Origin: CAWGYT01 sp963826795 | GTDB taxonomy: Bacteria > Planctomycetota > Planctomycetia > Pirellulales > Pirellulaceae | Length of the DNA stretch: 64,000 nt | Assembly: GCA_963826795.1 (NCBI GenBank) | Contig: CAWGYT010000027.1 | Coordinates: 204,239-268,238, forward strand | Direction: 5' to 3' | Position numbers and translations under genes: made by a program | Notes under the pieces: generated by a model | The model's input: the letters and a program-made list of their open reading frames with translations, nothing else | What the model was told of the DNA's origin: nothing | Database searches by the model: none | Part shown: one piece after another, positions 20,195-29,241 of the stretch | Numbering within the stretch: the stretch's first letter is position 1 | Layout: the number at the start of each line of letters is the position of its first letter

Positions 20195-21658
20195 TTACGC
20201 GGTTGGCTTCTGTTCCAACGTCGCGGACCGTTCGACAGACATCCCGAGTGCTTCCAAGCGGGCGCGGAGCGTTGTGCGGGTGATGCCGAGTCGCTTGGCC
20301 GCCTGCGTAAGATTGCCGTCGGTGTGCTTGAGAACTTCGGCAAATATCTGACGTTCGGCAACGCTGACTAGTTCGTGGTGGATTTCGTTAGATCCGTCCT
20401 GCAGTCGCTGGCGCGTGAGCTGCGCGAAATCTAAACTCGGCGTCTTTGTTTCCGCCTCCGTCCCAGCTGTGCTGGTTGATGTCTCTGTGTACAGGAAATC
20501 GGGAAGGTTCGCAGGTACGATCACGGGACCCGTGGCTTCGAGTAAGGCACGCCTCAGGACGCTTTGTAGTTCGCGCACGTTTCCGGCCCAGCGGTAACGC
20601 ATCAGCAGGTCCATCGCTTTGGGATCGATGCCGGTGATGTCCTTGCTCAACTCGTGGGCGAAGCGACGAAGAAAGTAGTTCACCAGAAGCCGAATATCGT
20701 TTCCGCGTTCACGCAGCGGCGGCAAGTGGATCGCGTAGACGTTCAGCCGGTAATACAGGTCGCTGCGAAACTTCTTCTCCTCAATCGCCTTCGCCAGATC
20801 GCGATTGGTGGCGGCGATCAGCCGAGCGTTGGTGCGAATCGTCTCGTTCCCGCCGACCCGTTCGAACGTTTGGTCCTGCAGCACACGCAGAATCTTCGTC
20901 TGCATCATCGGCGACATGTCGCCAATTTCGTCCAGGAACAATGTGCCCTCGTTACACATTTCAAATTTGCCGATGCGTTTGCGATCCGCTCCGGTGAATG
21001 CGCCCTTCTCGTGCCCAAACAGCTCGCTCTCCAGCAGCTGTTCCGGAATGGCGGCGCAGTTGATGGCTAGAAATCGGCTCTTCGATCGGGAGCTGTAGTG
21101 ATAGATCGCCCGCGCGATCACTTCCTTGCCCGTACCGCTCTCACCAAGAATCAGCACGGTGACGTCCTGCTTAGCGACGCGTCCGATCGACCGATAGACG
21201 TCTTGCATTGCGGGGCATTGCCCAATCAGCACATCCGCGGATAAGTCGTCCAGTTCGTGGTTCAAGCGATCATCCGCCAGCACGGCCGGCACCCGCATCA
21301 GGCGACTTGTTTCGGCGGCATTTTCGACGATCGGGATTAGCGTGTCGGGGTCCAGTGGCTTGAGCACGTACTCGAATGCGCCTCGCAGCGTCGCTTCGAT
21401 GGCCGTGGCGGCCGTGCCGTAGCCAGTCATCAAGATGATGGGCACCTTCGCATCGACCCGGTGAAGCTTTTCGAAAAGTTCCAGGCCCGACATTTCAGGC
21501 AAGCGAATGTCACACAGCACAACATCGGGAATCGCTGCGAGAAAAGCGTCGATTCCACTTTGAGCATCCGTGCAAGCTGTGACTTCGTAGTCCGGAAACG
21601 CGACACGAATCGTCTCCAAGATGAGAGGTTCGTCGTCGATCACTAACAGGCTGGTCAC
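20195..21658 (-). CDS. Sigma-54-dependent response regulator (NtrC family)
   Basis: 487 residues, intact. The receiver domain (1-~120) has acidic residues IDDE and phospho-acceptor D50 (VVLCDIRLPEMSG), T~78 and K100. The AAA+ domain (~145-380) has Walker A GESGTGKE (172-179), the sigma-54 contact loop GAFTGA (219-224), and Walker B LFLDEI. The C-terminal Fis-type helix-turn-helix (TDGNLTQAAKRLGITRTTLR, ~440-465) binds upstream enhancers. It starts immediately after the stop of the sensor-kinase gene, so the two form a two-component pair. It should activate -24/-12 promoters, several of which lie in the island to the right. Confidence 0.95.
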   Translation of the reverse strand: MTSLLVIDDEPLILETIRVAFPDYEVTACTDAQSGIDAFLAAIPDVVLCDIRLPEMSGLELFEKLHRVDAKVPIILMTGYGTAATAIEATLRGAFEYVLKPLDPDTLIPIVENAAETSRLMRVPAVLADDRLNHELDDLSADVLIGQCPAMQDVYRSIGRVAKQDVTVLILGESGTGKEVIARAIYHYSSRSKSRFLAINCAAIPEQLLESELFGHEKGAFTGADRKRIGKFEMCNEGTLFLDEIGDMSPMMQTKILRVLQDQTFERVGGNETIRTNARLIAATNRDLAKAIEEKKFRSDLYYRLNVYAIHLPPLRERGNDIRLLVNYFLRRFAHELSKDITGIDPKAMDLLMRYRWAGNVRELQSVLRRALLEATGPVIVPANLPDFLYTETSTSTAGTEAETKTPSLDFAQLTRQRLQDGSNEIHHELVSVAERQIFAEVLKHTDGNLTQAAKRLGITRTTLRARLEALGMSVERSATLEQKPTA

Positions 21659-24212
21659 TCAATCTCCTTTCGGATGTTTCTTGACTCTCGAATCTAACAC
21701 GCGTCGCACGATACGCAAAAGCTGGTCATCCGAGTATGGCTTGGGCAAGAAGCCGTCCACGTCGGCCAACCGACCTCCTTCCGCACCTGGGCGGCGGAGG
21801 CCGCTACTGGCGATGATCGGGACGTGCGGATTGATGGCCCGCAAGCCGTCTTTCGTCGCAAAGCCGTCGATGCTGGGCATCATCATGTCCAGCAACACCG
21901 CGTCCACGGACACGGCATTGTGTTGATAGACGGCAATCGCTTCGGCACCACCACCAGCCGACGTGACACGGTAACCGGCGGCTTCCAAGGCTGCCCTCGC
22001 TGTTTCTGCAATCAGGGGCTCATCGTCCACCAACAGGATCATCTCGCCGTTTCCTGACGGCACCTGGTCGGCATTCGATGGAATTGTGGATGCTTCAGCC
22101 AGCTTTGCCGAGGGCAAATAGATCGAGAATGTGGTGCCTTCACCGGATCGGCTAGACACGGTCATGTCGCCACCATGGCTGCGCACGATGCCCAACGACG
22201 TGGCCAAGCCAAGGCCCGTTCCCTTTCCTTGTTCCTTCGTCGTGAAGAATGGGTCGAAAACTGCGTTCGAGATTCACTTTGGAAATGCCGCTGCCCGTGT
22301 CCGAGATGCGGATCAATAGGTGCGGGCCTGCTGTTAACGTGTCGCTCTGCGTTGCCCGCGCCGGATCGACATGAAAGTTCTCCGTGTGCAGCTCCAAGCG
22401 ACCGCCATCGGGCATGGCATCGCGCGCATTGATCGCCAGGTTCATCAGTACCTGCGACAACTCCGTGGCGTCGCCAATTACAGCATGCAGATCGTCGGCA
22501 TACTCGACATGTAGCTCGATGTTTTTGGGGAGCGTGTGCCGGAGTATCTCTTCGGTTTCCGACAGGACCTCTCGTAGATCGATCCGTTCGCGAGCGGCCT
22601 GCTCTCCACCGGCGAACGACAGCAATTTTTTGATCATCTTTCCGCCGCGTTCGGCGCTGGTCCCAATCACGTCGAGCAACCGGTCGTGATGGTTCCCGCC
22701 ACGCTTCAACAACTTGGCACTCATCAAGATTGGCGTCAGCACATTGTTCAAGTCGTGCGAAATTCCGCCGGCCAAGGTGCCGATACTTTCCAACCGCTGC
22801 GAACGTCGTTGGTGGGCCTCTTCGTTTTTGCGGGCCGTGATGTCGAAGTGGAGCATTAGCTGGCCGGTCGGCTTGCCGTCTTTGCCGTGGATCAGCGATC
22901 GGCGGTGCTCGACGATGATATCGCGACCGCCAGAGTCGCACTGCGGCAATTCGGTCGAGTATACTCCCGACTTGAGCACGATTTCGCGTCCGGCTTCCCA
23001 TAATTCGCCTTGGCTGCCGAACAACAGCTCGACGACGTTCTGCCCAATCGCTTGCTTGGCAGAATATCCGTAGAGTGACTCCGCGCCTCGATTCCAAAAA
23101 ATGATACGGTCGTCCATGTCGCACACGAGGATTGCGTCGCGGACCTGGTTGAGGATTTCCACCTGTTCGCGGATCTTCGCGTCTCGCGCCTGGGACTCGC
23201 TCAGATCGCGGAACAGCAGCGTTACGAATTGCTCGCCACCGGCGGTCGCTGCCTTCGCCAATGATCCGTCACAAGGAAACTCGGAACCGTCGCTACGCAA
23301 GGCAATGCCTTTGGCAAACTCTCGCGTCCGCCTATCGGAATGCACAAAGTCACGAATGTCGTTGGCGACGAACTCACGAAACCGTGAAGGGACAAAATCG
23401 AGCAGCGGCCGACCGAGCGCGGAAAGTTTGTCGCAACGGTGCATTTCGGCCGCGGCGGGATTCATCAAACGAATCCTGAGGTCCTTGTTAAAGGTGATGA
23501 TGCCGTCAGCAGCAGATTCAAAAATCGCACCGAGTTCCGCTTGGCTGAGTCGCAAGTCGGCTTCCGCCTCGTTCCGTTTCTTGCGGTCGAAGTGAGCGAT
23601 ACCGCCACTGAACACGAGCAAGGCAAGGGTCATCAGGTTGCCAGCGACGATGAAACGCTCAGTGAGGACGGCGTTTGACTTGGCCGTCACCTCACGCTCG
23701 GCGAGTAGCCGCTTTTCCTCTTGCAGCATTTCGCCAACCACTTGTCGCATCTCGTCCATCAGCGATTTTCCCTGTCCCGCCATGACCACCTCACGGGCCG
23801 TGTCAAACCCTGCGTCCTCGCCGCGCAACCTGATTGTTTCCGCCAGCAGCGCCCGTTTGGCGTGCAAGAGCTGCTGCAATTTGTCCAGGCGGCGTTGCTG
23901 CGCCGGATGGTTTTGCGTTAGCTTCCGGAAGCGCGCAAACTCGTCGTCGACTTCATCCAGGCCGGCTCGGAAGGGTCCCAGATACGTTTCCTGGCCAGTG
24001 ATCAAAAACCCTTGCTGTCCAGTTTCCATATCCTTGACGGACGAAAACAGCTCTCGGGTCGTTTCGCTGACGGCATACGAGTGGGCAATGGCCGCCTCAC
24101 CCTGGCGGACCGCGACGGTGTTCCGATAGGTCACGAATCCAAAAATGGCCACCGCCACAAAGACGATGGCGATGGCCAGCGAAAGATGGGACGTGAGTTT
24201 CCGGTTTGGCAT
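21659..24212 (-). pseudogene. CHASE3-PAS hybrid sensor histidine kinase with C-terminal receiver, one frameshift
   Basis: Start ATG 24212. A first membrane helix (LAIAIVFVAVAIFGFV) is followed by an extracytoplasmic CHASE3 domain (TRELFSSVKDMETGQQGFLI), a second helix (LMTLALLVFSGGI), two PAS domains (AELGAIFESAADGI; VRDAILVCDMDDRII), HisKA with SIGTLAGGISHDLNNVL (phospho-His), HATPase (LMNLAINARDAMPDGG, ISDTGSGI) and a C-terminal receiver (ILLVDDEP, VLLDMMMP). Near 22261-22265 one extra base breaks the frame inside the ATPase: after VNLER the true continuation VFDPFFTTKEQGKGTGLG is in the next phase and runs to the stop at 21659. It is the cognate kinase of the adjoining regulator. As written, phosphorelay would be lost unless the shift is an error. 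Confidence 0.85.
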
Positions 24213-24527
24213 TGGATTTTCCAGCGAGCCTTGGCGAATATACGGCAGGCGGTTTGCCCTTTCCCGTAGCCGAAGGCGCCAGACGTGGGCCGCCAAACTC
24301 CGGCGTGTTCGGCTTTGGATATGTTTTTCGGCCGCGGGATAGAAAGGAGCCAGGTGTTCAGAATCCCGCGTGATCGTGATTCTGATTCTATCAATTCGGC
24401 GTGCCTTCGTCTTCCGGTCTCCACTGGCACGACTTGTGCTTATACGAAAGGCGTTGATCAACCGCAGAGATTCCCCCTACGGCCGATTCGTTCTGGCCTC
24501 CTCCTCTCTCAATACGAGGCGCCGCAT

Positions 24528-25160
24528 TTGACTAATGACGAGCTATCACCGCAAGTCACCAAGGCGTACTTGGCCGGCGCGGAGTCATGGCAGGGGTGCG
24601 ATTGGACCACCTCGTTTGGTCCCCAGGGGCTGGAGTTGTGCGGCTTGAAAGCCAAACAGACTCGCTTGCTGGCGGAAGCGACTTCCGGTGAGGAATCGGA
24701 AGCCTGGGACGCGGCAACGCACTGGCTAGAGCAAGTCGAGCGGCACGCTCGTGACGCCCAATCAGCGGCGTCATCGGCGGTCGAACTCTTCACACAGCAA
24801 CAGTGGGTAGCGGCTCTGGCGCGCGCCGAAGCTGCCTGCGAACTGGAGTCCCAGTACCACGCACGCTTGGTATGGGGGCCTTTGCGCGACCTGATGGCTG
24901 CCGTGGCGCTAAGATCACGGCGGATCAGTGTGGTAACGGGCGGCGGGCCGGCGCCGACTAGAACTTGCTCGCGCGGCCAGGTATTGATCGCCCGCGATCC
25001 CCAAACCGCTGCAGCTGTGAAGGTTTCGATGAGTCATCTCGCGACGAGATCGACGCTGATGTGGCATTACGCCACGCTTCGTCAAGAAACTCGACGTGTG
25101 TTGCCAGCAAAAGAACGGCGTAGTCGACCGGCGAAGCCAATTTCTTGCGTCCGACTCTGA
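24528..25160 (+). CDS. Hypothetical helical protein
   Basis: A weakly supported open frame of ~210 residues from TTG 24528 (GAGG about 9 bases before); the frame is open further upstream. The middle is rich in Ala/Glu helices (ATHWLEQVERHARDAQSAAS, WVAALARAEAACELES), suggesting a coiled-coil or helical-repeat protein. The last third is basic and irregular and may be out of frame. Its stop lies just before the sigma-54-like promoter of csrA. No family recognised. Confidence 0.35.
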   Translation: MTNDELSPQVTKAYLAGAESWQGCDWTTSFGPQGLELCGLKAKQTRLLAEATSGEESEAWDAATHWLEQVERHARDAQSAASSAVELFTQQQWVAALARAEAACELESQYHARLVWGPLRDLMAAVALRSRRISVVTGGGPAPTRTCSRGQVLIARDPQTAAAVKVSMSHLATRSTLMWHYATLRQETRRVLPAKERRSRPAKPISCVRL

Positions 25161-25163
25161 CCT

Positions 25164-25178
25164 TGGCACAACACGTGC
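25164..25178 (+). promoter_or_regulatory. Sigma-54 promoter candidate for csrA-ferritin operon
   Basis: TGGCAC-N5-GTGC, one mismatch to the -24/-12 consensus TGGCAC-N5-TTGC, with correct GG-N10-GC spacing. Transcription would start near 25190, 77 bases before csrA. Confidence 0.55.
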
Positions 25179-25266
25179 GATTATCGCTCGGCGTCGAGTC
25201 GTCTGCGGTTGCATGCGGCTCTCAACCAAAAGCCCAGACAACCCGCTTGTCATGCAGGGAAACAGG

Positions 25267-25497
25267 ATGTTGGTACTTGCCCGGAAGGAATCGGAACAAA
25301 TCGTGATTGGCAAAGATATCGTCGTGACCGTGCTACGGATTCGCCACGATCGAGTCCAACTGGCGGTCAAGGCTCCGCAGAGTGTGCGTGTTCTACGGTC
25401 GGAGCTCAGCGCCGGTTCAGAACGGTGTATTGCCACGCGATGTCTTTGGCTCAAAGGTAACCCACACGGAGCTCGAACAAGAGGACCCCAAGAATGA
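25267..25497 (+). CDS. csrA: CsrA-type RNA-binding regulator
   Basis: From ATG 25267 the product begins MLVLARKESEQIVIGKDIVV and continues VLRIRHDRVQLAVKAPQSV and RVLRSEL, the full CsrA beta-barrel; L4/R6 and the R..V.I region that bind GGA motifs in mRNA leaders are present. AGGGAA lies just upstream; an ATG at 25252 is less likely because CsrA proteins start with MLVL. The family is usually 60-70 residues. Here ~30 atypical residues follow RSEL (ERCIATRCLWLKGNPHGART), so the C-terminal tail is unusual or shifted. Its stop overlaps the next start as ATGA, implying translational coupling to the ferritin-like gene. It may act post-transcriptionally on the stress island. Confidence 0.85.
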   Translation: MLVLARKESEQIVIGKDIVVTVLRIRHDRVQLAVKAPQSVRVLRSELSAGSERCIATRCLWLKGNPHGARTRGPQE

Positions 25498-25955
25498 CTG
25501 ACACGAAAAGTGCCGACATCCGGGAAGCCGTGACTGTCGCTTACTGGATGGAGATGGAGACGATCATGAACTACGTCGCCAACTCGACCAACCTGGACGG
25601 CGTAAGGGCGGAGGAAATCAAGAAGGCCCTGGCAACGGATGTCCCGGCGGAGCTGGGACATGTCCAAACCCTTGCCCGGCGGCTGAAGGAGATTGGCGGC
25701 AAGGTGCCCGGAAGCAAGGCGTTCGCAGCCTCTCAGGATGCGCTGCAGCCGCCAGCCAAGAGCACCGACGTCGTTGCCGTGATCAAAGGCGTCATCGCTG
25801 CGGAAGAGGCAGCCATCAAGCAATACAACAAAATCATTCGGCTGTGTGACGGCGTCGATTACGTCACACAGGATCTTTGCATTACGAACTTGGCCGACGA
25901 GGAAACTCATCGCCGCGAGTTTGTGGGCTTCCTAACCGAATACGAAACGTTGTGA
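25494..25955 (+). CDS. Ferritin-like (bacterioferritin-type) diiron protein
   Basis: 153 residues forming a four-helix bundle. Candidate iron ligands are E in WMEMETIMNY, the E-x-x-H of AELGHVQ, E/E in IAAEEAAIKQY and the E-x-x-H of DEETHRREF. This is the spacing of ferritin/bacterioferritin-like proteins that store iron or remove peroxide. It starts within the csrA stop (ATGA). The helices are intact and the length is usual for the family. A GC-rich hairpin follows the stop. Role inferred: iron and oxidative protection within the stress island. Confidence 0.8.
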   Translation: MTDTKSADIREAVTVAYWMEMETIMNYVANSTNLDGVRAEEIKKALATDVPAELGHVQTLARRLKEIGGKVPGSKAFAASQDALQPPAKSTDVVAVIKGVIAAEEAAIKQYNKIIRLCDGVDYVTQDLCITNLADEETHRREFVGFLTEYETL

Positions 25956-25958
25956 CGA

Positions 25959-25976
25959 GGGCGGGCTTCGCCGCCC
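25959..25976 (+). terminator. GC-rich hairpin after ferritin-like gene
   Basis: GGGCGG-GCTTCG-CCGCCC, a 6-bp stem with a stable loop, 4 bases after the stop. No U-tract follows, so termination would be weak or factor-dependent. Confidence 0.5.
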
Positions 25977-26087
25977 ATTGACTCACTCGTTCGGGAGATA
26001 TCGCCCGACGAGCAAAAGCATTGTTTAACCAGCGGACGCTCAAATTCGTCCGCAACGTTTCCTCTCCCATCGAAAGGACGAAAACCC

Positions 26088-26780
26088 ATGAAAAGCAAAT
26101 ACTTTGTTGTCGCAACCTTTGTCGTTGCTGGAATTGCGTCGCTGGCAATTGCTGCTGACGCGAACACAAAGAAGGTCGCGAAAGGAGAGAAGCCCAAGGC
26201 GTCGCCGGGCTGGGTCGTCATTGAAGAGGACTGGTGGTACCCGCTCCGTTACGACTTCCTGGATTCTCTGCATAAGGCCCGCGTGCATTACCGCGCGAAA
26301 GAGGAAAAAGCTGCCGCGGCCGAAATTGATAAGGCGATCACCTGGCTGCAATACGCCCAAGACGATGCCGACAAGGCGACGGCTGAAGAGCTTGCGACGG
26401 CTCGCATGGACTTAACGGACTTTGCGATGGCTTTAAGGTCCGGCAAGCCGATTAAGGCGAAGAACCTCGACGCGGCCTTTGCGCATGCTTCGGCCGCTTT
26501 GGCAAAACACCACCATTTTAAATCGCAAAAGGCGCTTGATGAAGGTGACTTAAAATCCGCCAGTCGTCATTTGATGGCGGCCGTCGATCACGTTCAAGCC
26601 GCGGCACGCTCGGTGAATCACGAATATGGCAGCGAGTTCGTCACGATCTATGACGACTACGCCCCTTTCGGATACTGGGACGAGACGATCGTAATGGAGA
26701 AGAACAAGCTTGAAGCGAACTTGATGACCGTCAAGTCCGAGCTTGAGAAGCTCTCGAGCAAGTTGAAGTCCGGAAAATAG
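26088..26780 (+). CDS. Secreted helical stress-island protein, paralogue A
   Basis: 230 residues from ATG 26088, with GAAAGGA upstream. A signal peptide (YFVVATFVVAGIASLAIA, cut near AADA) leads to a mature protein that opens with KGEKPKASPGWVVIEEDWW and PLRYDF, then Ala/Glu/Lys-rich helices (AEEKAAAAEIDKAITWLQYA, DLKSASRHLMAAVDHVQAA) and a coiled C-terminus. It is clearly homologous to the gene at 49823-50498, sharing the KGEKP-ASPGW-EED-W-PLR opening, EIDKA..WL and H..K..KA. It probably works in the periplasm. I cannot name a family with confidence; YfdX-like proteins are one possibility. Intact. Confidence 0.75.
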   Translation: MKSKYFVVATFVVAGIASLAIAADANTKKVAKGEKPKASPGWVVIEEDWWYPLRYDFLDSLHKARVHYRAKEEKAAAAEIDKAITWLQYAQDDADKATAEELATARMDLTDFAMALRSGKPIKAKNLDAAFAHASAALAKHHHFKSQKALDEGDLKSASRHLMAAVDHVQAAARSVNHEYGSEFVTIYDDYAPFGYWDETIVMEKNKLEANLMTVKSELEKLSSKLKSGK

Positions 26781-26801
26781 TCATCGCCGTCGGCTCGCGA
26801 T

Positions 26802-26990
26802 TTGCGGTTGGGCGGCGGCTGTTTGCACGCAGCGGCCAGCAATGCGACCGGCGACGCCAAGACCTCGCTGATTGAGTCGGCACATGAGATCGACCAGTTG
26901 GCGAAGGAACTCGAGTCGAGTGCGATCGAGTCCGGAAGGCAGCCGAGAATGTTCTCGGCGAGCAAGCCACGCTGGCGGGGACAATCCAAC
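26802..26990 (+). pseudogene. Short helical remnant
   Basis: The frame reads AKTSLIESAHEIDQLAKELE and SSAIESGRQ, then shifts to another phase with KAAENVLGEQATLAGTIQRQ before the next gene. It looks like a fragment of a coiled-coil domain (chemoreceptor-like or secreted), without a proper start. No function assigned. Confidence 0.3.
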
Positions 26991-27008
26991 GTCAAAGGAG
27001 TTACTTTC

Positions 27009-27293
27009 ATGAAGAGAATTACCATTTGCATCTCGCTGTTGGCCTTGGCGGTCTTCGTAGCCGGATGCACGAAGCAAAGCGGCACGGCCAAGAAGCCTGG
27101 AACAACGGAAAAGCCCGCTGCTTCTACCCAGGCAGACAAAGCTCCGACGCCGACCGCTCACACCGCGATGAAGCCGGTTTCGCCCCCGATCGACAGCGGA
27201 CAATCGGCCGAATCAAAGACACCTGAGGCGGGCAAACCCACTGCCGCAGCAGTAACGCCAGCCAACGCGGAAAAACCGTCCGAGCAGAAGTAA
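27009..27293 (+). CDS. Small Pro/Ala/Lys-rich lipoprotein
   Basis: 94 residues from ATG 27009, with AAAGGAG upstream. The signal ends in a lipobox (LALAVFVAGC). The rest is low complexity (Lys, Thr, Pro, Ala), as in flexible surface or periplasm-spanning lipoproteins. No domain. A strong hairpin follows at 27315-27355. Confidence 0.65.
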   Translation: MKRITICISLLALAVFVAGCTKQSGTAKKPGTTEKPAASTQADKAPTPTAHTAMKPVSPPIDSGQSAESKTPEAGKPTAAAVTPANAEKPSEQK

Positions 27294-27314
27294 TCACGGC
27301 GCCACTTGGCCGTA

Positions 27315-27355
27315 CCAAGCAGAGACGTCCCTTCTTAAGAACGTCTCTGGCTTGG
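27315..27355 (+). terminator. Long stem-loop between lipoprotein and SpoIIAA-like gene
   Basis: CCAAGC-AGAGACGT pairs with ACGTCTCT-GGCTTGG across a 12-base loop, about 14 bp with a one-base bulge. It lacks a T-run. It may terminate the lipoprotein transcript or protect the downstream mRNA's 5' end. Confidence 0.6.
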
Positions 27356-27391
27356 CGTCGAAGAGTCAACTCATTAAATGAAAGGGAAAAC

Positions 27392-27751
27392 ATGTCATTT
27401 GAAATCATGGAAACCAGCGTTGGAAACATCGTCGAAGTGCATGCCACGGGCAAGTTGACAAAGGAAGCCTACGAAGCGTTCGTGCCTGAAACCGAAGAGA
27501 AAATCAAGGAGCATGGTAAGGTCCGCGTCCTTTTTGTGATGCAAGATTTTCACGGCTGGAGTGCGGGTGCGATGTGGGAAGACCTGAAGTTCGATCTGAA
27601 ACACTTTAACCACATCGAACGTCTGGCAATCGTCGGCGAGACCAAATGGGAGAAGGGCATGTCCGTATTCTGCCGTCCCTTCACGACGGCGAAAATCAAG
27701 TATTTCGATCATACGGATATCGACAAGGCGCGTGCCTGGATCGAGGAGTGA
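27392..27751 (+). CDS. SpoIIAA-like (STAS-related) protein
   Basis: 119 residues from ATG 27392, with GAAAGGG upstream. It matches the SpoIIAA-like family (PF11964 type): EVHATGKLTKEAYEAFVPET, VRVLFVMQDFHGWSAGAMWE, FNHIERLAIVGETKWEKGM, and a final YFDHTDIDKARAWIEE. These cytosolic proteins have the fold of anti-sigma-factor antagonists but lack the regulatory serine motif, and are common in stress loci. A divergent relative lies at 43321-43683. Intact. Confidence 0.8.
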   Translation: MSFEIMETSVGNIVEVHATGKLTKEAYEAFVPETEEKIKEHGKVRVLFVMQDFHGWSAGAMWEDLKFDLKHFNHIERLAIVGETKWEKGMSVFCRPFTTAKIKYFDHTDIDKARAWIEE

Positions 27752-27991
27752 GATTGGAGATCTCCAAAGCCACGATGAAGACAAGATGCTCAAGGGCTCG
27801 GAGGTGTTGAATCGCATCCGGCGGTTTCGTTCGAAGGCTTCTCCGGAAGATCGGCACGCAGTCGGCCGTCCGGGAGTCGTACGTTTCGACGGATTTCGCT
27901 CAGCGGAGTGATACTCGATGGACTGGAGCCGAAATTCGCAGCGGCGTTCTGCGTGGGCCCGATTGTCCTGTAAGTTTGGCGCGAACCGTAC

Positions 27992-28038
27992 TATCGCGCC
28001 GAAGTATCGCGCCGAAGTATCGCGCCGAAGTATCGCGC
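27992..28038. repeat. 13-bp tandem repeat (TATCGCGCCGAAG x3.6)
   Basis: Three exact copies and a partial fourth of TATCGCGCCGAAG, located upstream of a degraded secreted-protein gene. The surrounding 27752-28110 holds no gene. Confidence 0.85.
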
Positions 28039-28119
28039 GAGCAGGCAACGGATGTGGACGCGGGGCGGGATCATGGGTCGGCTGCGCAAGGTGGTGGCAT
28101 AAGGGTTGCGCCGCGTCGG

Positions 28120-28622
28120 GTTGACGCCGCCGCCGTGTGTCTCGCCCTGGTGCTATCGATAAACGTCGCGTAAACGGCCTACGCGGACCTCTTCACTGAC
28201 CTGAGCTCCGACTCCTCGATCGACTGCTATTTGTCGGACGCAGACGCGAACAGCGCCAAGGACACGGTGCGCTATGCCGCGCGGCAGTATCAGAACCCGT
28301 TTAGTCACCCAATTGAGATCAATATCACCGTGATGGCCGAACCGATGACCGATGTCTTGGGGGAGAGTAGCAGCAGTCTCATGGGGCCGACAACGCACAG
28401 CGCGATCCGGAATGCGCTTATCAGTGACGCCATGAGCAAGGGCGACACGACCGCGACCGCCAGCTTGGGGCTCAAGGACCCGACTGTGGGCCGAGAAGTT
28501 GTGATGACCAGCGCCCACGCAAAGCCGTTGGACCTTCCTCCGTGGCTGAGGTTACGACGGGCGAAGATGGCACTCTTACTTTCAGCACGGGGTTTTCGTA
28601 CAAGTACGATCCACTCCACTGA
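28120..28622 (+). pseudogene. Degraded secreted protein (NF038122 metalloprotease-like), stop in signal peptide
   Basis: The frame gives a signal-peptide core (AAAVCLALVLSINVA) broken by an in-frame TAA at 28171-28173, then AYADLFTDLSSDSSIDC, NPFSHPIEINITVMAEPM, LGESSSS and IRNALISDAMSK. After a shift near 28535, another phase continues EDGTLTFSTGFSYKYDPLH to the stop. The INITV...LGESS and DGT..FSTGF..YDP patterns recall the N-terminal part of NF038122-type secreted metalloproteases; the zinc site (HExxH) is not present. A dead fragment. Confidence 0.5.
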
Positions 28623-28703
28623 ACCGAGGTCGATCATTCAAAATGCGAGTCCAAGTCTTTCACCGCGGATTTGCCGATGACGGGCCGTCGGGGCAGACAA
28701 TTT

Positions 28704-29240
28704 CTAACCCCCGGCCCATTCCTTGCCCGAACGCTGGCAAGCCATGAGATACTCGCGGAGTAAAAATAGGGCGATGACGATAAACGGTATCATGAGGCAC
28801 GACACCAACGTGGGTCCAATCCGCGACGATTCATAAGCCGTCATGTCGAATTCAACGCTGACCGTTGATGTTTTCCGGACCCCAATCGAGACATTCCACA
28901 GCCCTGTGGAAGGAAGCACAAATGTGGCCGATTGCAAAAGCTTGTTGGTGGACATCTCGGCAGTGGCACGCTGGCGAATTGTCATCTCCGCAGAATGCAA
29001 TTCGAGGTCGATGGTCGTATCATGAACAACGTCGCCTGTCTCGGCCTGCTGGACCAGGACACTGATGTCGACGGTTCCGGCGCGAAGAGGCGTTGGCGAC
29101 GTGAAGACCGTGATTCGATAGGGCGCGACGATCTGGCTGAACTGAACTCGACCCCCATCGGCCATTGCCCGCGACGCACCACTCAGCAAGATGCCGAACG
29201 CCGAAGATAAGACGATCGAACGCCAACGGAACCGACGCAT
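28704..29240 (-). CDS. Exported protein with C-terminal membrane anchor, oxidase-cluster accessory
   Basis: 178 residues from ATG 29240, one base after the stop of the FeS-protein gene. It has an N-terminal signal (IVLSSAFGILLSGASRAMA), an Ig-like beta-rich body (YRITVFTSPTPLRAGTVDIS, GLWNVSIGV) of the FixH/YtkA kind, and a terminal helix (TLVSCLMIPFIVIALFLL). Such proteins occur at the end of cytochrome oxidase clusters and may help metal insertion. Intact. Function inferred from context. Confidence 0.6.
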   Translation of the reverse strand: MRRFRWRSIVLSSAFGILLSGASRAMADGGRVQFSQIVAPYRITVFTSPTPLRAGTVDISVLVQQAETGDVVHDTTIDLELHSAEMTIRQRATAEMSTNKLLQSATFVLPSTGLWNVSIGVRKTSTVSVEFDMTAYESSRIGPTLVSCLMIPFIVIALFLLREYLMACQRSGKEWAGG

Positions 29241-29241
29241 C

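Noticed and set aside
22250..22270. Programmed frameshift in the sensor kinase
   Set aside because: No slippery heptamer or downstream stem is visible, and many unrelated genes here share similar one-base shifts.
24915..25910. 331-residue minus-strand frame
   Set aside because: Antisense to csrA and the ferritin-like gene, both of which have family motifs and start signals.
27992..28038. CRISPR-like direct repeats
   Set aside because: The 13-bp units are contiguous with no spacers and there are no cas genes; a simple tandem repeat. The same holds for 61987-62046.
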